Of a stretch of DNA of 64,000 nt, positions 30,189-38,596 are shown one piece after another. Source of the stretch: SHVO01 sp041906145. GTDB taxonomy: Bacteria; Pseudomonadota; Alphaproteobacteria; Rhodospirillales; Rhodospirillaceae. The stretch lies in the NCBI GenBank assembly GCA_041906145.1, contig JAYRJU010000001.1, positions 186,001-250,000 of the forward strand, read 5' to 3'. Under the pieces are notes generated by a model that was not told where the DNA came from, did not search any database, and saw only the letters and a program-made list of their open reading frames with translations. Every line of letters begins with the position of its first letter. The first letter of the stretch is position 1. A program made the position numbers and the translations under genes.

Positions 30189-30268
30189 CTCTTCCCCCCA
30201 CGAATGATCCCCCACAGTATCGCGCCGCGAACCCAAAGGGAATCGTGGGGCGACGTTTTGTTTTTTGG

Positions 30269-30353
30269 TCATCCTGGGCAAAGCCCAGGATCCAGGGTTA
30301 CGAACACATACTTGCGCGTCCAACCCTGGACCCTGAGCTTCGCCCAGGGTGAC
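30269..30353. repeat. REP-like palindromic element, copy 1 (upstream of GIY-YIG gene)
   Basis: The ends GTCATCCTGGGC and GCCCAGGGTGAC are inverted repeats with one mismatch. Each end is itself a small hairpin (TCCTGGGC-AAA-GCCCAGGA). An inner CCAGGGTT/AACCCTGG pair surrounds a spacer containing ACTTGCGCGTCC. The same architecture recurs at 30683, 47407 and 53039. Confidence 0.8.
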
Positions 30354-30373
30354 GCCTAGTTTACGTTGGTCGC

Positions 30374-30667
30374 ATGAGCGCCTTCTACGTCTACATCCTC
30401 GCCAGCTCACGAAACGGCACGCTGTACATCGGCGTCACCAACGACCTTGTCCGCCGCGTGTTCGAACACAAACAGGATGTGGTTCCCGGCTTCACGAAAC
30501 GCTACGGCATCCATACGCTCGTCTACTTCGAGCCCTACGACGACCCCGAGACCGCCATTGCGCGCGAGAAGGCGATGAAATTCTGGCGCCGCAGCGACAA
30601 GGTCGCGAAGATCGAAGAAGCCAATCCTACTTGGCGCGATCTCTACGAAGATATCGCATCGCCGTAG
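30374..30667 (+). CDS. GIY-YIG nuclease family protein
   Basis: The 97-residue protein has the GIY-YIG core as YVYILASSRNGTLYIGVT, followed by the catalytic Arg in NDLVRRVFEHK and the Glu in ETAIAREKAMKFWRR. It is a stand-alone single-domain UvrC/YhbQ-type nuclease of about the usual length. It is bracketed within 20 bases on each side by copies of one palindromic element, an unusual position. Confidence 0.9.
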   Translation: MSAFYVYILASSRNGTLYIGVTNDLVRRVFEHKQDVVPGFTKRYGIHTLVYFEPYDDPETAIAREKAMKFWRRSDKVAKIEEANPTWRDLYEDIASP

Positions 30668-30682
30668 GCCTCCTGTTTTCTC

Positions 30683-30768
30683 GTCATCCCGGGCGAAGCC
30701 CAGGATCCAGGGTCACAAACACAGACTTGCGCGTCCAACCCTGGACCCTGGGCTTCACCCAGGGTGAC
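30683..30768. repeat. REP-like palindromic element, copy 2 (downstream of GIY-YIG gene)
   Basis: It runs from GTCATCCCGGGC to ACCCAGGGTGAC. The spacer ACTTGCGCGTCC is identical to copy 1. It lies 15 bases after the nuclease stop and next to the mutY stop, so it may double as a terminator. Confidence 0.8.
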
Positions 30769-30775
30769 CAAAAAA

Positions 30776-31873
30776 CTAAAGAGCCTTCATCGCGTGTTTT
30801 GCCACCTTCGCCATCACGCTCGGCAGGCCCGCGTCGCCGATGCGCTCCAAGGGGGTCCAGATCGCGCCGCCGTCCAGTTTCTTGGCTTGCGCGGCGGTGA
30901 GATCGGCGGCCATCACCGTCAGCTCCAGGTGAAAATGCGTGAAGGTATGCGTCACCACGCCCGGCAGCCTGCGCCAGCCCCTCGCGAACGGCAGCGCCGC
31001 GCTCGTATCGCCCTTCGTCCACTTTTTCGCGCGCCAGTCGGTCGAGGGCACTTCGGTCATGCCGCCGAGCAGGCCTTTGGCTTCGCGGCGGCGCAGCAGC
31101 ACCGCGCCGTCCTTGCGCGCCATCCAGAACGCCACCCCGTAGCGCGTCGGGGTCTCGGCCTTCTTCAGTTTCGCCGGAAGCTCTTCCTGGATGCCTTGCG
31201 CGCGGGCGAGACAAGCGTCCGACCACGGGCACAGCACACAGGCCGGCGATTTCGGCGTGCACACCGTCGCGCCCAGGTCCATCACGGCCTGCGCGTAATC
31301 GCCGGGACGCGCCTGCGGCGTCAGACGCCCGGCGTGGGCCACCAAGGTCGGCTTGCTCTTCGGCAACGGTTCGGTGACCGCGAACAGACGCGCCATCACG
31401 CGCTCGACATTGCCGTCCACCACCACCGCACGGCGGCCGAAGGCGATGGAGGCGATGGCCGCCGCCGTATAAGGACCGATGCCCGGCAGTTCCAACAGTC
31501 CCTCTTCGGTGTCCGGAAACACGCCGGCGTATGCGCCCGCCACCACGCCCGCGCACTTATGAAGATTACGCGCCCGCGCGTAGTACCCAAGCCCCGCCCA
31601 GGCGGTCATCACATCCTCGACCTTCGCGCGCGCCAGGTCCGCGACCGTCGGCCAGCGCGCCAGGAACGCCTCGAAGTAGGGCTTCACCGCCGTGACTGTC
31701 GTTTGCTGCAGCATGATCTCGGACAGCCACACCGCGTAGGGGTCCGCCGTCACGCCGGGCGGCGCGCGCCAGGGCATTTTGCGCCGGTGGCGGTCGTACC
31801 AGGCGAGCAAGTCGGCCGCGTCGGCCTGCGTCTTTTGGGCAACAGAACGGCCCGGAAGAGGGGAAGAAGACAT
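30776..31873 (-). CDS. mutY: A/G-specific adenine DNA glycosylase MutY
   Basis: The 365-residue base-excision enzyme removes adenine mispaired with 8-oxoguanine. The catalytic Glu region is LSEIMLQQTTV, the helix-hairpin-helix LELPGIGPYTAAAIASIAFG and the catalytic Asp VVDGNVERV. The iron-sulfur Cys set reads C-x6-C-x2-C-x5-C (CTPKSPACVLCPWSDAC). A NUDIX-like C-terminal domain follows. The start at 31873 (MSSSPLPGRS) is chosen because the longer open frame would run through the divergent DUF721 gene. Confidence 0.94.
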   Translation of the reverse strand: MSSSPLPGRSVAQKTQADAADLLAWYDRHRRKMPWRAPPGVTADPYAVWLSEIMLQQTTVTAVKPYFEAFLARWPTVADLARAKVEDVMTAWAGLGYYARARNLHKCAGVVAGAYAGVFPDTEEGLLELPGIGPYTAAAIASIAFGRRAVVVDGNVERVMARLFAVTEPLPKSKPTLVAHAGRLTPQARPGDYAQAVMDLGATVCTPKSPACVLCPWSDACLARAQGIQEELPAKLKKAETPTRYGVAFWMARKDGAVLLRRREAKGLLGGMTEVPSTDWRAKKWTKGDTSAALPFARGWRRLPGVVTHTFTHFHLELTVMAADLTAAQAKKLDGGAIWTPLERIGDAGLPSVMAKVAKHAMKAL

Positions 31874-31949
31874 AAGCGCACCATGAAATGATGCGCCCGC
31901 CTGTTCAACTGTCTTGCTGCGCCCTGCCCGCTGGACCATCCTTGTGACC

Positions 31950-32447
31950 ATGCCCGCCGCCCGCAAGCCGCCTTCACGATACGAACCAGACGCTGACACG
32001 CCGCCGCCGCGCATCGCGCGCGGCTTCATCAATATCGCGAGCCTGGCGGCGCGCGCGGCAAAACCGGCCTTGGGCAAACGCGGCTTCGCCGCCGCCGAGA
32101 TCCTCACCCATTGGCCCACCATCGTCGGGCCCGAGCTCGCGGCCTTCGCCTGCCCCATCGAGATCAAATTCCCGCGCGGCAAGAACGCCGGCGCGGTGCT
32201 GCATTTGCGGATCGCCAATGGCGCGGCCGCGACATTGCTGCACCTCAAAACACCCACCATCCTCTCGCGCGTGAACGGCTTCATGGGCTACGGCGCGGTT
32301 GCGTCCTTGCAGGTAGCCCAGGGGCCCCTTCCCAAGCGCCGCCCGCCGCCGGCCGCGGTCACACCCAGCGAAACGCCGACGACCTTGGACGGCGCCCTCG
32401 CAAAACTGCGCGCGGCGGTGGAACTGCGGACAAGGACTAAGCGTTAG
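31950..32447 (+). CDS. DUF721 protein, DciA-like helicase loader candidate
   Basis: The 165-residue protein has a DUF721 core (AEILTHWPTIVGPELAAFACPIEIKF, then LHLRIANGAAATLLHLKTP). DUF721 proteins include DciA, which helps load the replicative helicase in bacteria lacking DnaC. The start at 31950 is used because an earlier ATG has no support. It is divergent from mutY; the mutY, DUF721, dsbA, smc order is common in alphaproteobacteria. Confidence 0.78.
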   Translation: MPAARKPPSRYEPDADTPPPRIARGFINIASLAARAAKPALGKRGFAAAEILTHWPTIVGPELAAFACPIEIKFPRGKNAGAVLHLRIANGAAATLLHLKTPTILSRVNGFMGYGAVASLQVAQGPLPKRRPPPAAVTPSETPTTLDGALAKLRAAVELRTRTKR

Positions 32448-32514
32448 TGGCAGGACGTGAGGGCAGGTTGCGGAAGAACACGCCCGATCAAAGAATCGAC
32501 AGGGGTACTTTTAG

Positions 32515-33390
32515 ATGAACAAAACGTCGTTGAGCGCCGCTTTCGCCTTGGGCCTGGGCGCGCTGTTCGCGTCCGCGCCCGCCAAAGCGCAATCCTTCCG
32601 CCTCAACGACTTCGCCACCGGCATGACCGACACCCTCCAGTCGGCCATCGATCTCTTGCCCCAGGACATCACCAACATCCGCTTGGGCGTGGGTCCGTCC
32701 ATCACCCCGCATTACGAGGGCGACGATAAGTACGATATCAGCGTCATCCCGGCGGTGTCGCTGCGCTGGCGCGATCTCGTCGAAGTGAACAACAACGAAG
32801 TGCGCGTCATCGCTTTCAACAAGTTGCTCAATGCCGACGGCGGCAATGTCGGCGGCGGGAATCTGCGCTTCGGTCCCACCGTCTCCATCGACTTCGGCCG
32901 CGACGAAAAGGACAGCCCGGACTTGCGCGGCCTCGGCGACGTCAGCACCAGCATGGAACTCGGCGCTTTCGTCGCCTACACCGAAGGGCCCATGCGCCTG
33001 CGGGCCCGCGCGCGCCACGACATCATCGACGGCCACGGCGGCGGCACGTTGCGGCTTGATGCCGCCTACACCGTCTTCCAGGCCGCGCCCATCGCGCTTG
33101 GCGTCAACGTCTCGTCCACCTGGGCCACCGGCAATTACATGCGCTCGTACTTCGGCATTTCACCGGCGCAGTCCGCGGTTTCAGGGCTTCCCGCCTTCGA
33201 CCCGGGCGCGGGCTTCAAGGATGTCGGCGCCGAAGTGAACGCCAACTACATCTTTGCCTCCCAATGGGCGCTCGTGACCAACGTCGGCTACAAGCGCCTC
33301 CTCGGCGGCGCGGCCGACAGCCCGCTGGTGCGCCAGCGCGGCTCGGCCAACCAGCTCGCCTTCCAGGCCTTTGTGGTTTACTCCTTCTAA
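32515..33390 (+). CDS. MipA/OmpV family outer membrane protein
   Basis: The 291-residue protein has a signal peptide cleaved after about residue 25 (ALFASAPAKA-QS). It then shows alternating beta strands and a terminal aromatic (FVVYSF), typical of an outer membrane barrel. NIRLGVGPSITPHYEGDDKYDISVIP and the LRDV/LRLDAAYTVF regions match MipA/OmpV proteins. The role may be scaffolding or small-molecule passage. Together with the DUF6491 gene it sits inside an otherwise conserved DUF721-dsbA interval. Confidence 0.85.
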   Translation: MNKTSLSAAFALGLGALFASAPAKAQSFRLNDFATGMTDTLQSAIDLLPQDITNIRLGVGPSITPHYEGDDKYDISVIPAVSLRWRDLVEVNNNEVRVIAFNKLLNADGGNVGGGNLRFGPTVSIDFGRDEKDSPDLRGLGDVSTSMELGAFVAYTEGPMRLRARARHDIIDGHGGGTLRLDAAYTVFQAAPIALGVNVSSTWATGNYMRSYFGISPAQSAVSGLPAFDPGAGFKDVGAEVNANYIFASQWALVTNVGYKRLLGGAADSPLVRQRGSANQLAFQAFVVYSF

Positions 33391-33484
33391 ATCAGAGCAT
33401 TGTAACTGCTCTTGCGCGCGCCTTGGACCGGGCTGCCCTACATTCGCCCGATTCAAAGTGCACACCGGACGTGGGGATAAAGGG

Positions 33485-33554
33485 GCGGTCCTGCTTCAGG
33501 ACCGCGAGCGGTGAGAGCCTTGAACCGGCGGAAAGCCGGAACGGCTTTGAGCCG
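33485..33554 (+). promoter_or_regulatory. Structured leader: three consecutive hairpins before the DUF6491 gene
   Basis: In 70 bases there are three perfect stems: GCGGTCCTG-CTT-CAGGACCGC (33485-33505), CCGGC-GGAAA-GCCGG (33525-33539) and CGGCT-TTG-AGCCG (33542-33554). The ATG at 33567 follows 12 bases later, so the last stem may mask the ribosome site. No known RNA class is recognised. Confidence 0.5.
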
Positions 33555-33566
33555 CGGGATGTACGT

Positions 33567-34022
33567 ATGACGCGACGGGTTGGAACGACGATATACGCAG
33601 CTGCCTTGGCCGTGCTCGCGCTTGGCGGGCGCGCGCATGATTCATTTGCCCAAGACGCGCTCACCCCTGAAGCCGTCACCAAGGACCAGCCGCCGGCGCA
33701 GTGCATCTTCTTCGCGCGCCTCTACGACTGGACCCCGATCAACAACACCAATCTGATCCTCTGGGCCTCGCGCACGCAAAGCTATCACGTGCGGCTGACG
33801 CCGCCCTGCCAGGGCCTCAGGTTCGCGACAGGCGTGGGTTTTTTCTCGCGCTCGGGCTCCGCGCGCCGGCTGTGCACCTTGGATTCCGTGATCGTCGACA
33901 ACGGCCCGGGCATCCCCGAACGCTGCCAGATCCAGGAAATGATCGAACTCGACGACGCCGCGCTGAAGGCCTTGCTCGCGCAAGCCCCCGGCCGCCAGGA
34001 AGGCCGCGCCGCCAAAGAATAG
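33567..34022 (+). CDS. DUF6491 family secreted protein
   Basis: The 151-residue protein has a signal peptide (MTRRVGTTIYAAALAVLALGG, cleaved near AHDSFA-Q). CIFFARLYDWTPINNTNLILWASRTQSYHVRLTPPC and LCTLDSVIVDN...CQIQEMIEL are the DUF6491 pattern. Its Cys residues could form disulfides in the periplasm. The function is unknown. The start at 33567 is preferred because only then does the product have a signal peptide. Confidence 0.72.
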   Translation: MTRRVGTTIYAAALAVLALGGRAHDSFAQDALTPEAVTKDQPPAQCIFFARLYDWTPINNTNLILWASRTQSYHVRLTPPCQGLRFATGVGFFSRSGSARRLCTLDSVIVDNGPGIPERCQIQEMIELDDAALKALLAQAPGRQEGRAAKE

Positions 34023-34310
34023 GACGCGGCGGCCGCGCCGCCCCCGATCCGTTCTCCACCCCCCACCGTTACAAATCCCTCCTGGTTCCCCCCACCCCCG
34101 CCACGCGAAAAACCTGCCCCCAGACCGCCGCAATAATTAGGGTAAAATCCCGAGTCTCGCGGCGGCCCCGTCTGTCCCCCGTCCGAGGCGCTGTGGATGG
34201 TTTGTAAAAAAGAGCGATGGTCCTTGGGCTTAGGGCTGTGGGTCTTAAAGTTTCCACAAATAGTGTCGTACTTGGTATTCAACCCCATCATGTTGTGAGG
34301 GAGGTCTAAA

Positions 34311-34964
34311 GTGACCGTTTCACGTTCTATCGCTCTGGTGCTCGCCGCTCTGGCGATCACGGGAGCCGGAGTCGCGGCGTCCGCCGCCGATTCCAAGCCC
34401 GCCGCCCCCGCGGCCGCCCCGGCTAAAGCCGGTGAGCCGGTCTACCGGGAGTTCATCCAGGGCAACCCGAAGTCGAAGGTCACCGTGATCGAGTACGCCT
34501 CGCTCACCTGCGGTCACTGCAAGCACTTCCAGGATGAGATCTATCCCGAGCTGAAGAAGGCCTACATCGACACCGGCAAGATCCGGTTCGTGTACCGCGA
34601 CTTCCCCTTGGACGGTCTCGCCGCCGGCGGCGCACTGCTGGCGCGCTGCGCGCCCGGCGACAAGGGCAAGGTCCTCATCGACCTCATGTTCAAGAACCAG
34701 GCCGAGTGGGTCCGCTCGCCGAGCCCGCTGGAGCCCTTGAAGGGTTACGCCCAGCTCGCCGGCATGGACAACGCGGCGGTCGAAGCGTGCCTCAAGAACG
34801 AAGGCATCATGAACAAGATCCGCGAAGTCCAGGAAACCGCCAGCAATCAGTACAAGGTGGAATCCACGCCGACCTTCTTCATCGGTGAAGAGAAGATGGA
34901 AGGCGCGCAGCCGTTCGAAGTCATGGCCAAAGCCATCGATAAGGCCATCGCGGCCGCCAAATAG
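34311..34964 (+). CDS. DsbA-family thiol-disulfide oxidoreductase
   Basis: The 217-residue periplasmic protein starts at GTG with AGGGAGG about 10 bases upstream. A signal peptide (about 1-26, ending ASAAD) and Ala/Pro linker precede a thioredoxin-fold domain. The active site is C67-G-H-C70 (ASLTCGHCKHF), and the cis-Pro loop is VESTPTFFIGEEKM. It resembles the one-domain DsbA proteins next to smc in alphaproteobacteria. Confidence 0.88.
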   Translation: MTVSRSIALVLAALAITGAGVAASAADSKPAAPAAAPAKAGEPVYREFIQGNPKSKVTVIEYASLTCGHCKHFQDEIYPELKKAYIDTGKIRFVYRDFPLDGLAAGGALLARCAPGDKGKVLIDLMFKNQAEWVRSPSPLEPLKGYAQLAGMDNAAVEACLKNEGIMNKIREVQETASNQYKVESTPTFFIGEEKMEGAQPFEVMAKAIDKAIAAAK

Positions 34965-35068
34965 CGATTGAGACGCTGGCGGCTTCGTCGTGAGCAATCA
35001 GGACGGAAGCCGCCGGCGAATGTTCTTAGGACCGCGCGCGGGGCGCGGATGTTTCGAGAGGGGCCACC

Positions 35069-38000
35069 TTGGTTACGTTCACTAAACTCCGGCTTTCCGG
35101 CTTCAAGTCTTTCGTCGACGCAACCGAGCTTCACATCGAGCCCGGTTTAACGGGAATCGTGGGTCCGAACGGCTGCGGCAAATCCAACCTCGTCGAAGCC
35201 TTGAAGTGGGTCATGGGCGAGACCTCCGCCAAGCAGATGCGCGGCGGCGATATGGATGAGGTGATCTTCGGCGGCACGCGCGACAGGCCCGCGCGCAACA
35301 TCGCGGAAGTCTCCCTCCAGCTCGACAACAGCCAGCGTCGCGCCACGTCCCAGTTCAACGAAACCGACGAACTCGAAGTCAGCCGCCGCATCGAGCGCGA
35401 GAAAGGTTCCAACTACCGCGTCAACGGCCGCGACGTGCGCGCCAAGGATGTGCAGCTCCTGTTCGCCGATATCGCCACCGGCGCCCGCTCCACCGCCATC
35501 GTCAGCCAAGGCCGCATCAGCCAGATCATTCAGGGCAAGCCGTCCCAGCGCCGCCACCTCCTGGAAGAAGCCGCCGGCATCACGGGTCTTCACACCCGCC
35601 GCCATGAAGCCGAACTGCGCCTGAAGGCCGCCGAAACCAACCTCGCGCGCCTCAACGACGTCATCACCGCCCTCGAAGCCCAGCTCGAAGGGCTCAAGAA
35701 GCAGGCCCGCCAGGCCGCGCGTTACCGCACCATCTCCGACAGCATCCGCACCGCGGAAGCCCTCGTCCTTACCATCAAGCGCGAAGAAGCGATCACCCAT
35801 CTCGCCAAGGCCCGCGAAGGCCTCGCCGAGACCGAATCCCAGGTCAATGAGCTGACCGGCATCGCCGCCCACGCCGCCACGGTGCAGGCCGAAGCCGCCA
35901 GCGCGATGCCGGCCCTGCGCCGCACCGAAGCCGAAGCCGCCGCGCGCCTGCAGCACCTCGTCATCACGCGCGACAAGTTGGACGAAGAACTCGCCCGCAT
36001 CGCCCGCGCCCGCGAAGCGGCTGAGATGCGCATCGCCCACATCAAAGAGGATTTGAACCGCGAAGCCGCGCGCCTCGCCGACGCCGACGCCGCGCTGACG
36101 CGCATCTCCGACGAGCAGCAGGAAATCAACGAAGCCATCGCCGCGCAGGAAGAAGAGCGCGAAACGACGCGGGTCGCCCTCGTCAACGCCGCGAAGGCCG
36201 TGGAAGTCGTGGAAGAGGAGCTCACCCTCCTCCAGAAGCGCCTCTCCGAAGCCGATGTCGCGCGCGCCGCCGCCCGCCAGCAGCTCAACGAAGGCGAGAT
36301 GCGCCGCCAGCGCGCCGAACGCCGCCTCGCCGACGTCATGCAGCTGCTCGAAACCGCGCAAGCCCAAGCCTTGCCGCCCGAGCAGATTGAAGCCGAAGAA
36401 GCGCGCTACAACGAAGCCGAACAACAATTGGCCGAAGCCCGCGCCGCGTGGGAAGATGCCGAACGTCAGCGCTCTGAAACCCAGGCCGCTTACGAAGCCG
36501 CCCGCAACGCGCTGCATGCCCGCAGCGCCGAGCACAGCAAACTCACCGCCGAAGCCTCGGCCCTCGAAGACCTGCTCGCCGAGCCGCAGACCGCCGGCGA
36601 TTGGAGCCCGATCATCGACAGCGTCGCCGTCGAGTCCGGTTATGAAGCCGCCCTCGGCGCCGCACTCGGTGACGATCTCTCCGCCGCCGGCGACGACATC
36701 TCGCCAAAGCGCTGGATGGAACTGCCCGCGTTCGCAGAAAACCACCCGCTGCCGTCCGGCGTGCGCACCCTCGCCGATGTCGTGAAGGCCGGTGGCCGCC
36801 TCGCGCGACGCCTGTCGCAAGTCGGCATTGTCGATGACGCCGACACCGGCGCGGTGATGCAGGGCGATCTCAAGCCCGGCCAGCGTCTCGTCACCGCCGC
36901 GGGCGATCTGTTCCGCTGGGACGGTTTCGTCGCCGCCGCCGGCGCGCCCTCGGCCGCCGCCACCCGCCTCAAGCAGCGCAACCGCCTGAACGAGCTTCAG
37001 GCCGCGATGGAAGGTTCCAGCGCCGCCCTCGCCGAAGCCGAAGCCGCCGCCGAGAACGCGAAAGAGGCCATCGGCACGGCGCAGAGCCTTGAGCAAAGCA
37101 CCCGCCAGGCGGTGCGCGGCGGCGAAGATGCGCGCAACCGCGCGCGCGACTCTCTGGGCGAGCTGCGCCAGAAGGCCGCCGCCGTGCAGAACCGCATCAA
37201 TGCGCTCGACGAGAACCGCGCGCAGCTCACCGCCGAGCAGGAAGAAGCCGCCGCCCACGTGGCGAACGCGCAAGACCGCCTCGCCGAACTCGGCGACGGC
37301 GCCGAACTGCGCGCCGAAGCCGAAGGCAAGGCATCAGGTTTGGGTCAGCTGCGTCAGGACTTGATGGAAGTCCGCGCCCAGTACGACAGCCTCCATCGTC
37401 AGGCCGAGGAACGCGCCCGCCGCCTGCAAGTCCTCGCGTCCGACGCCGACTCTTGGACCCAGCGCAAGAACCAGGCCATCGAGCAGGATCAGGCTTTGCG
37501 CGAGCGTCTGGTGTCCGAAGAAGAAGAACTCGCCGTCCTCGCCGCGCGCCCGGAAGAGATCGCCGAACAACGCAACGCCCTCATGGACCAGTTGCAGGTC
37601 GCCGAAGGGCAGCGCCGCGAAGCCGCCGACGCCCTGCAAGTCGGCGAAAGCGGTCTCGCCACCGCCGACCGCACCTTGAAGGACGCCGAACACGCGCTCT
37701 CCGCCGCGCGTGAAGAACGCGTGCGCCGCGAAGGCGCTGTCCTTCAGGGCGAGCAGACCCTCGAAGTCGTGGATGCGACCATCCGCGAGAAGATCCAGTG
37801 CGAACCGGAAGAAGTGCGCAACCACACCAAGCTCGACGAAGGCGAAGAAGCGCCGACTCTTGAGCAGGGCGAGAAGCGCCTCCAGCGCCTCGTCTCCGAA
37901 CGCGACAACCTCGGCGCCATCAACCTGCGCGCCGAACAGGAAAGCGAAGAGCTGACCGCGCAGATCCAGGGCCTCGTCACCGAACGCGACGACCTCGTTC

Positions 38001-38545
38001 AGGCTATCGCCCGCCTGCGTGAAGGCATCGCGACGTTGAACAAAGAAGGCCGCGACCGTCTCACCAAGGCGTTCAAGGAAGTCGATGGCCACTTCCGCAA
38101 TCTATTCACGAAACTCTTCGGCGGCGGCCGCGCGCATCTCGAACTTACCGAAGCCGAAGATCCGCTCGAAGCCGGCCTCGAGATCATGGCCAGCCCGCCG
38201 GGCAAACGTCTCGGCAACTTGGGCCTGATGTCGGGGGGCGAACAGACCCTCACTGCCATCGCCCTCCTCTTCGCGGTCTTCATGACCAATCCGGCGCCGA
38301 TCTGCGTGCTGGACGAAGCGGACGCGCCGCTCGACGACGCCAACGTCGACCGCTTCTGCACCCTGCTCTCGGAGATCATCAAGATCACCGAAACCCGCGT
38401 GCTGGTCGTCACCCACCACCGTATGACCATGGCCCGCATGGACCGACTGTTCGGCGTCACCATGGCCGAGCGCGGCGTTTCAAGGCTGGTGTCGGTCGAC
38501 CTGAAAGCGGCGGCGGACATGGTGGATACGCCGGTGGCGGCTTAG
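35069..38545 (+). CDS. smc: Chromosome segregation protein SMC
   Basis: The 1,158-residue condensin ATPase organises and segregates the chromosome. The Walker A GIVGPNGCGKSN is in the N-terminal head. Two long Glu/Ala-rich coiled coils flank a hinge at about residues 510-640. The C-terminal head carries signature LMSGGEQTLTAIALLFA, Walker B CVLDEADAPLDDANVDRF and VVTHHRMTMARMDRLFGV. The start is a TTG with GAGAGGGG upstream. The length is normal for bacterial SMC. Confidence 0.96.
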   Translation: MVTFTKLRLSGFKSFVDATELHIEPGLTGIVGPNGCGKSNLVEALKWVMGETSAKQMRGGDMDEVIFGGTRDRPARNIAEVSLQLDNSQRRATSQFNETDELEVSRRIEREKGSNYRVNGRDVRAKDVQLLFADIATGARSTAIVSQGRISQIIQGKPSQRRHLLEEAAGITGLHTRRHEAELRLKAAETNLARLNDVITALEAQLEGLKKQARQAARYRTISDSIRTAEALVLTIKREEAITHLAKAREGLAETESQVNELTGIAAHAATVQAEAASAMPALRRTEAEAAARLQHLVITRDKLDEELARIARAREAAEMRIAHIKEDLNREAARLADADAALTRISDEQQEINEAIAAQEEERETTRVALVNAAKAVEVVEEELTLLQKRLSEADVARAAARQQLNEGEMRRQRAERRLADVMQLLETAQAQALPPEQIEAEEARYNEAEQQLAEARAAWEDAERQRSETQAAYEAARNALHARSAEHSKLTAEASALEDLLAEPQTAGDWSPIIDSVAVESGYEAALGAALGDDLSAAGDDISPKRWMELPAFAENHPLPSGVRTLADVVKAGGRLARRLSQVGIVDDADTGAVMQGDLKPGQRLVTAAGDLFRWDGFVAAAGAPSAAATRLKQRNRLNELQAAMEGSSAALAEAEAAAENAKEAIGTAQSLEQSTRQAVRGGEDARNRARDSLGELRQKAAAVQNRINALDENRAQLTAEQEEAAAHVANAQDRLAELGDGAELRAEAEGKASGLGQLRQDLMEVRAQYDSLHRQAEERARRLQVLASDADSWTQRKNQAIEQDQALRERLVSEEEELAVLAARPEEIAEQRNALMDQLQVAEGQRREAADALQVGESGLATADRTLKDAEHALSAAREERVRREGAVLQGEQTLEVVDATIREKIQCEPEEVRNHTKLDEGEEAPTLEQGEKRLQRLVSERDNLGAINLRAEQESEELTAQIQGLVTERDDLVQAIARLREGIATLNKEGRDRLTKAFKEVDGHFRNLFTKLFGGGRAHLELTEAEDPLEAGLEIMASPPGKRLGNLGLMSGGEQTLTAIALLFAVFMTNPAPICVLDEADAPLDDANVDRFCTLLSEIIKITETRVLVVTHHRMTMARMDRLFGVTMAERGVSRLVSVDLKAAADMVDTPVAA

Positions 38546-38596
38546 GTTAATTGGAATGTAATTGGACGAAACGCCACTGCTGGTCGGAGGAATTAA

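Noticed and set aside
30189..30410. 74-residue N-terminal extension of the malic enzyme
   Set aside because: It is translated through a palindromic intergenic repeat, and the family N-terminus starts at the ATG at 30188 with a good ribosome site.
35147..37273. 708-residue minus-strand ORF opposite smc
   Set aside because: It is Gly/Ala/Val-rich low-complexity translation of the complement of the coiled-coil coding region of smc; no ribosome site or domain.
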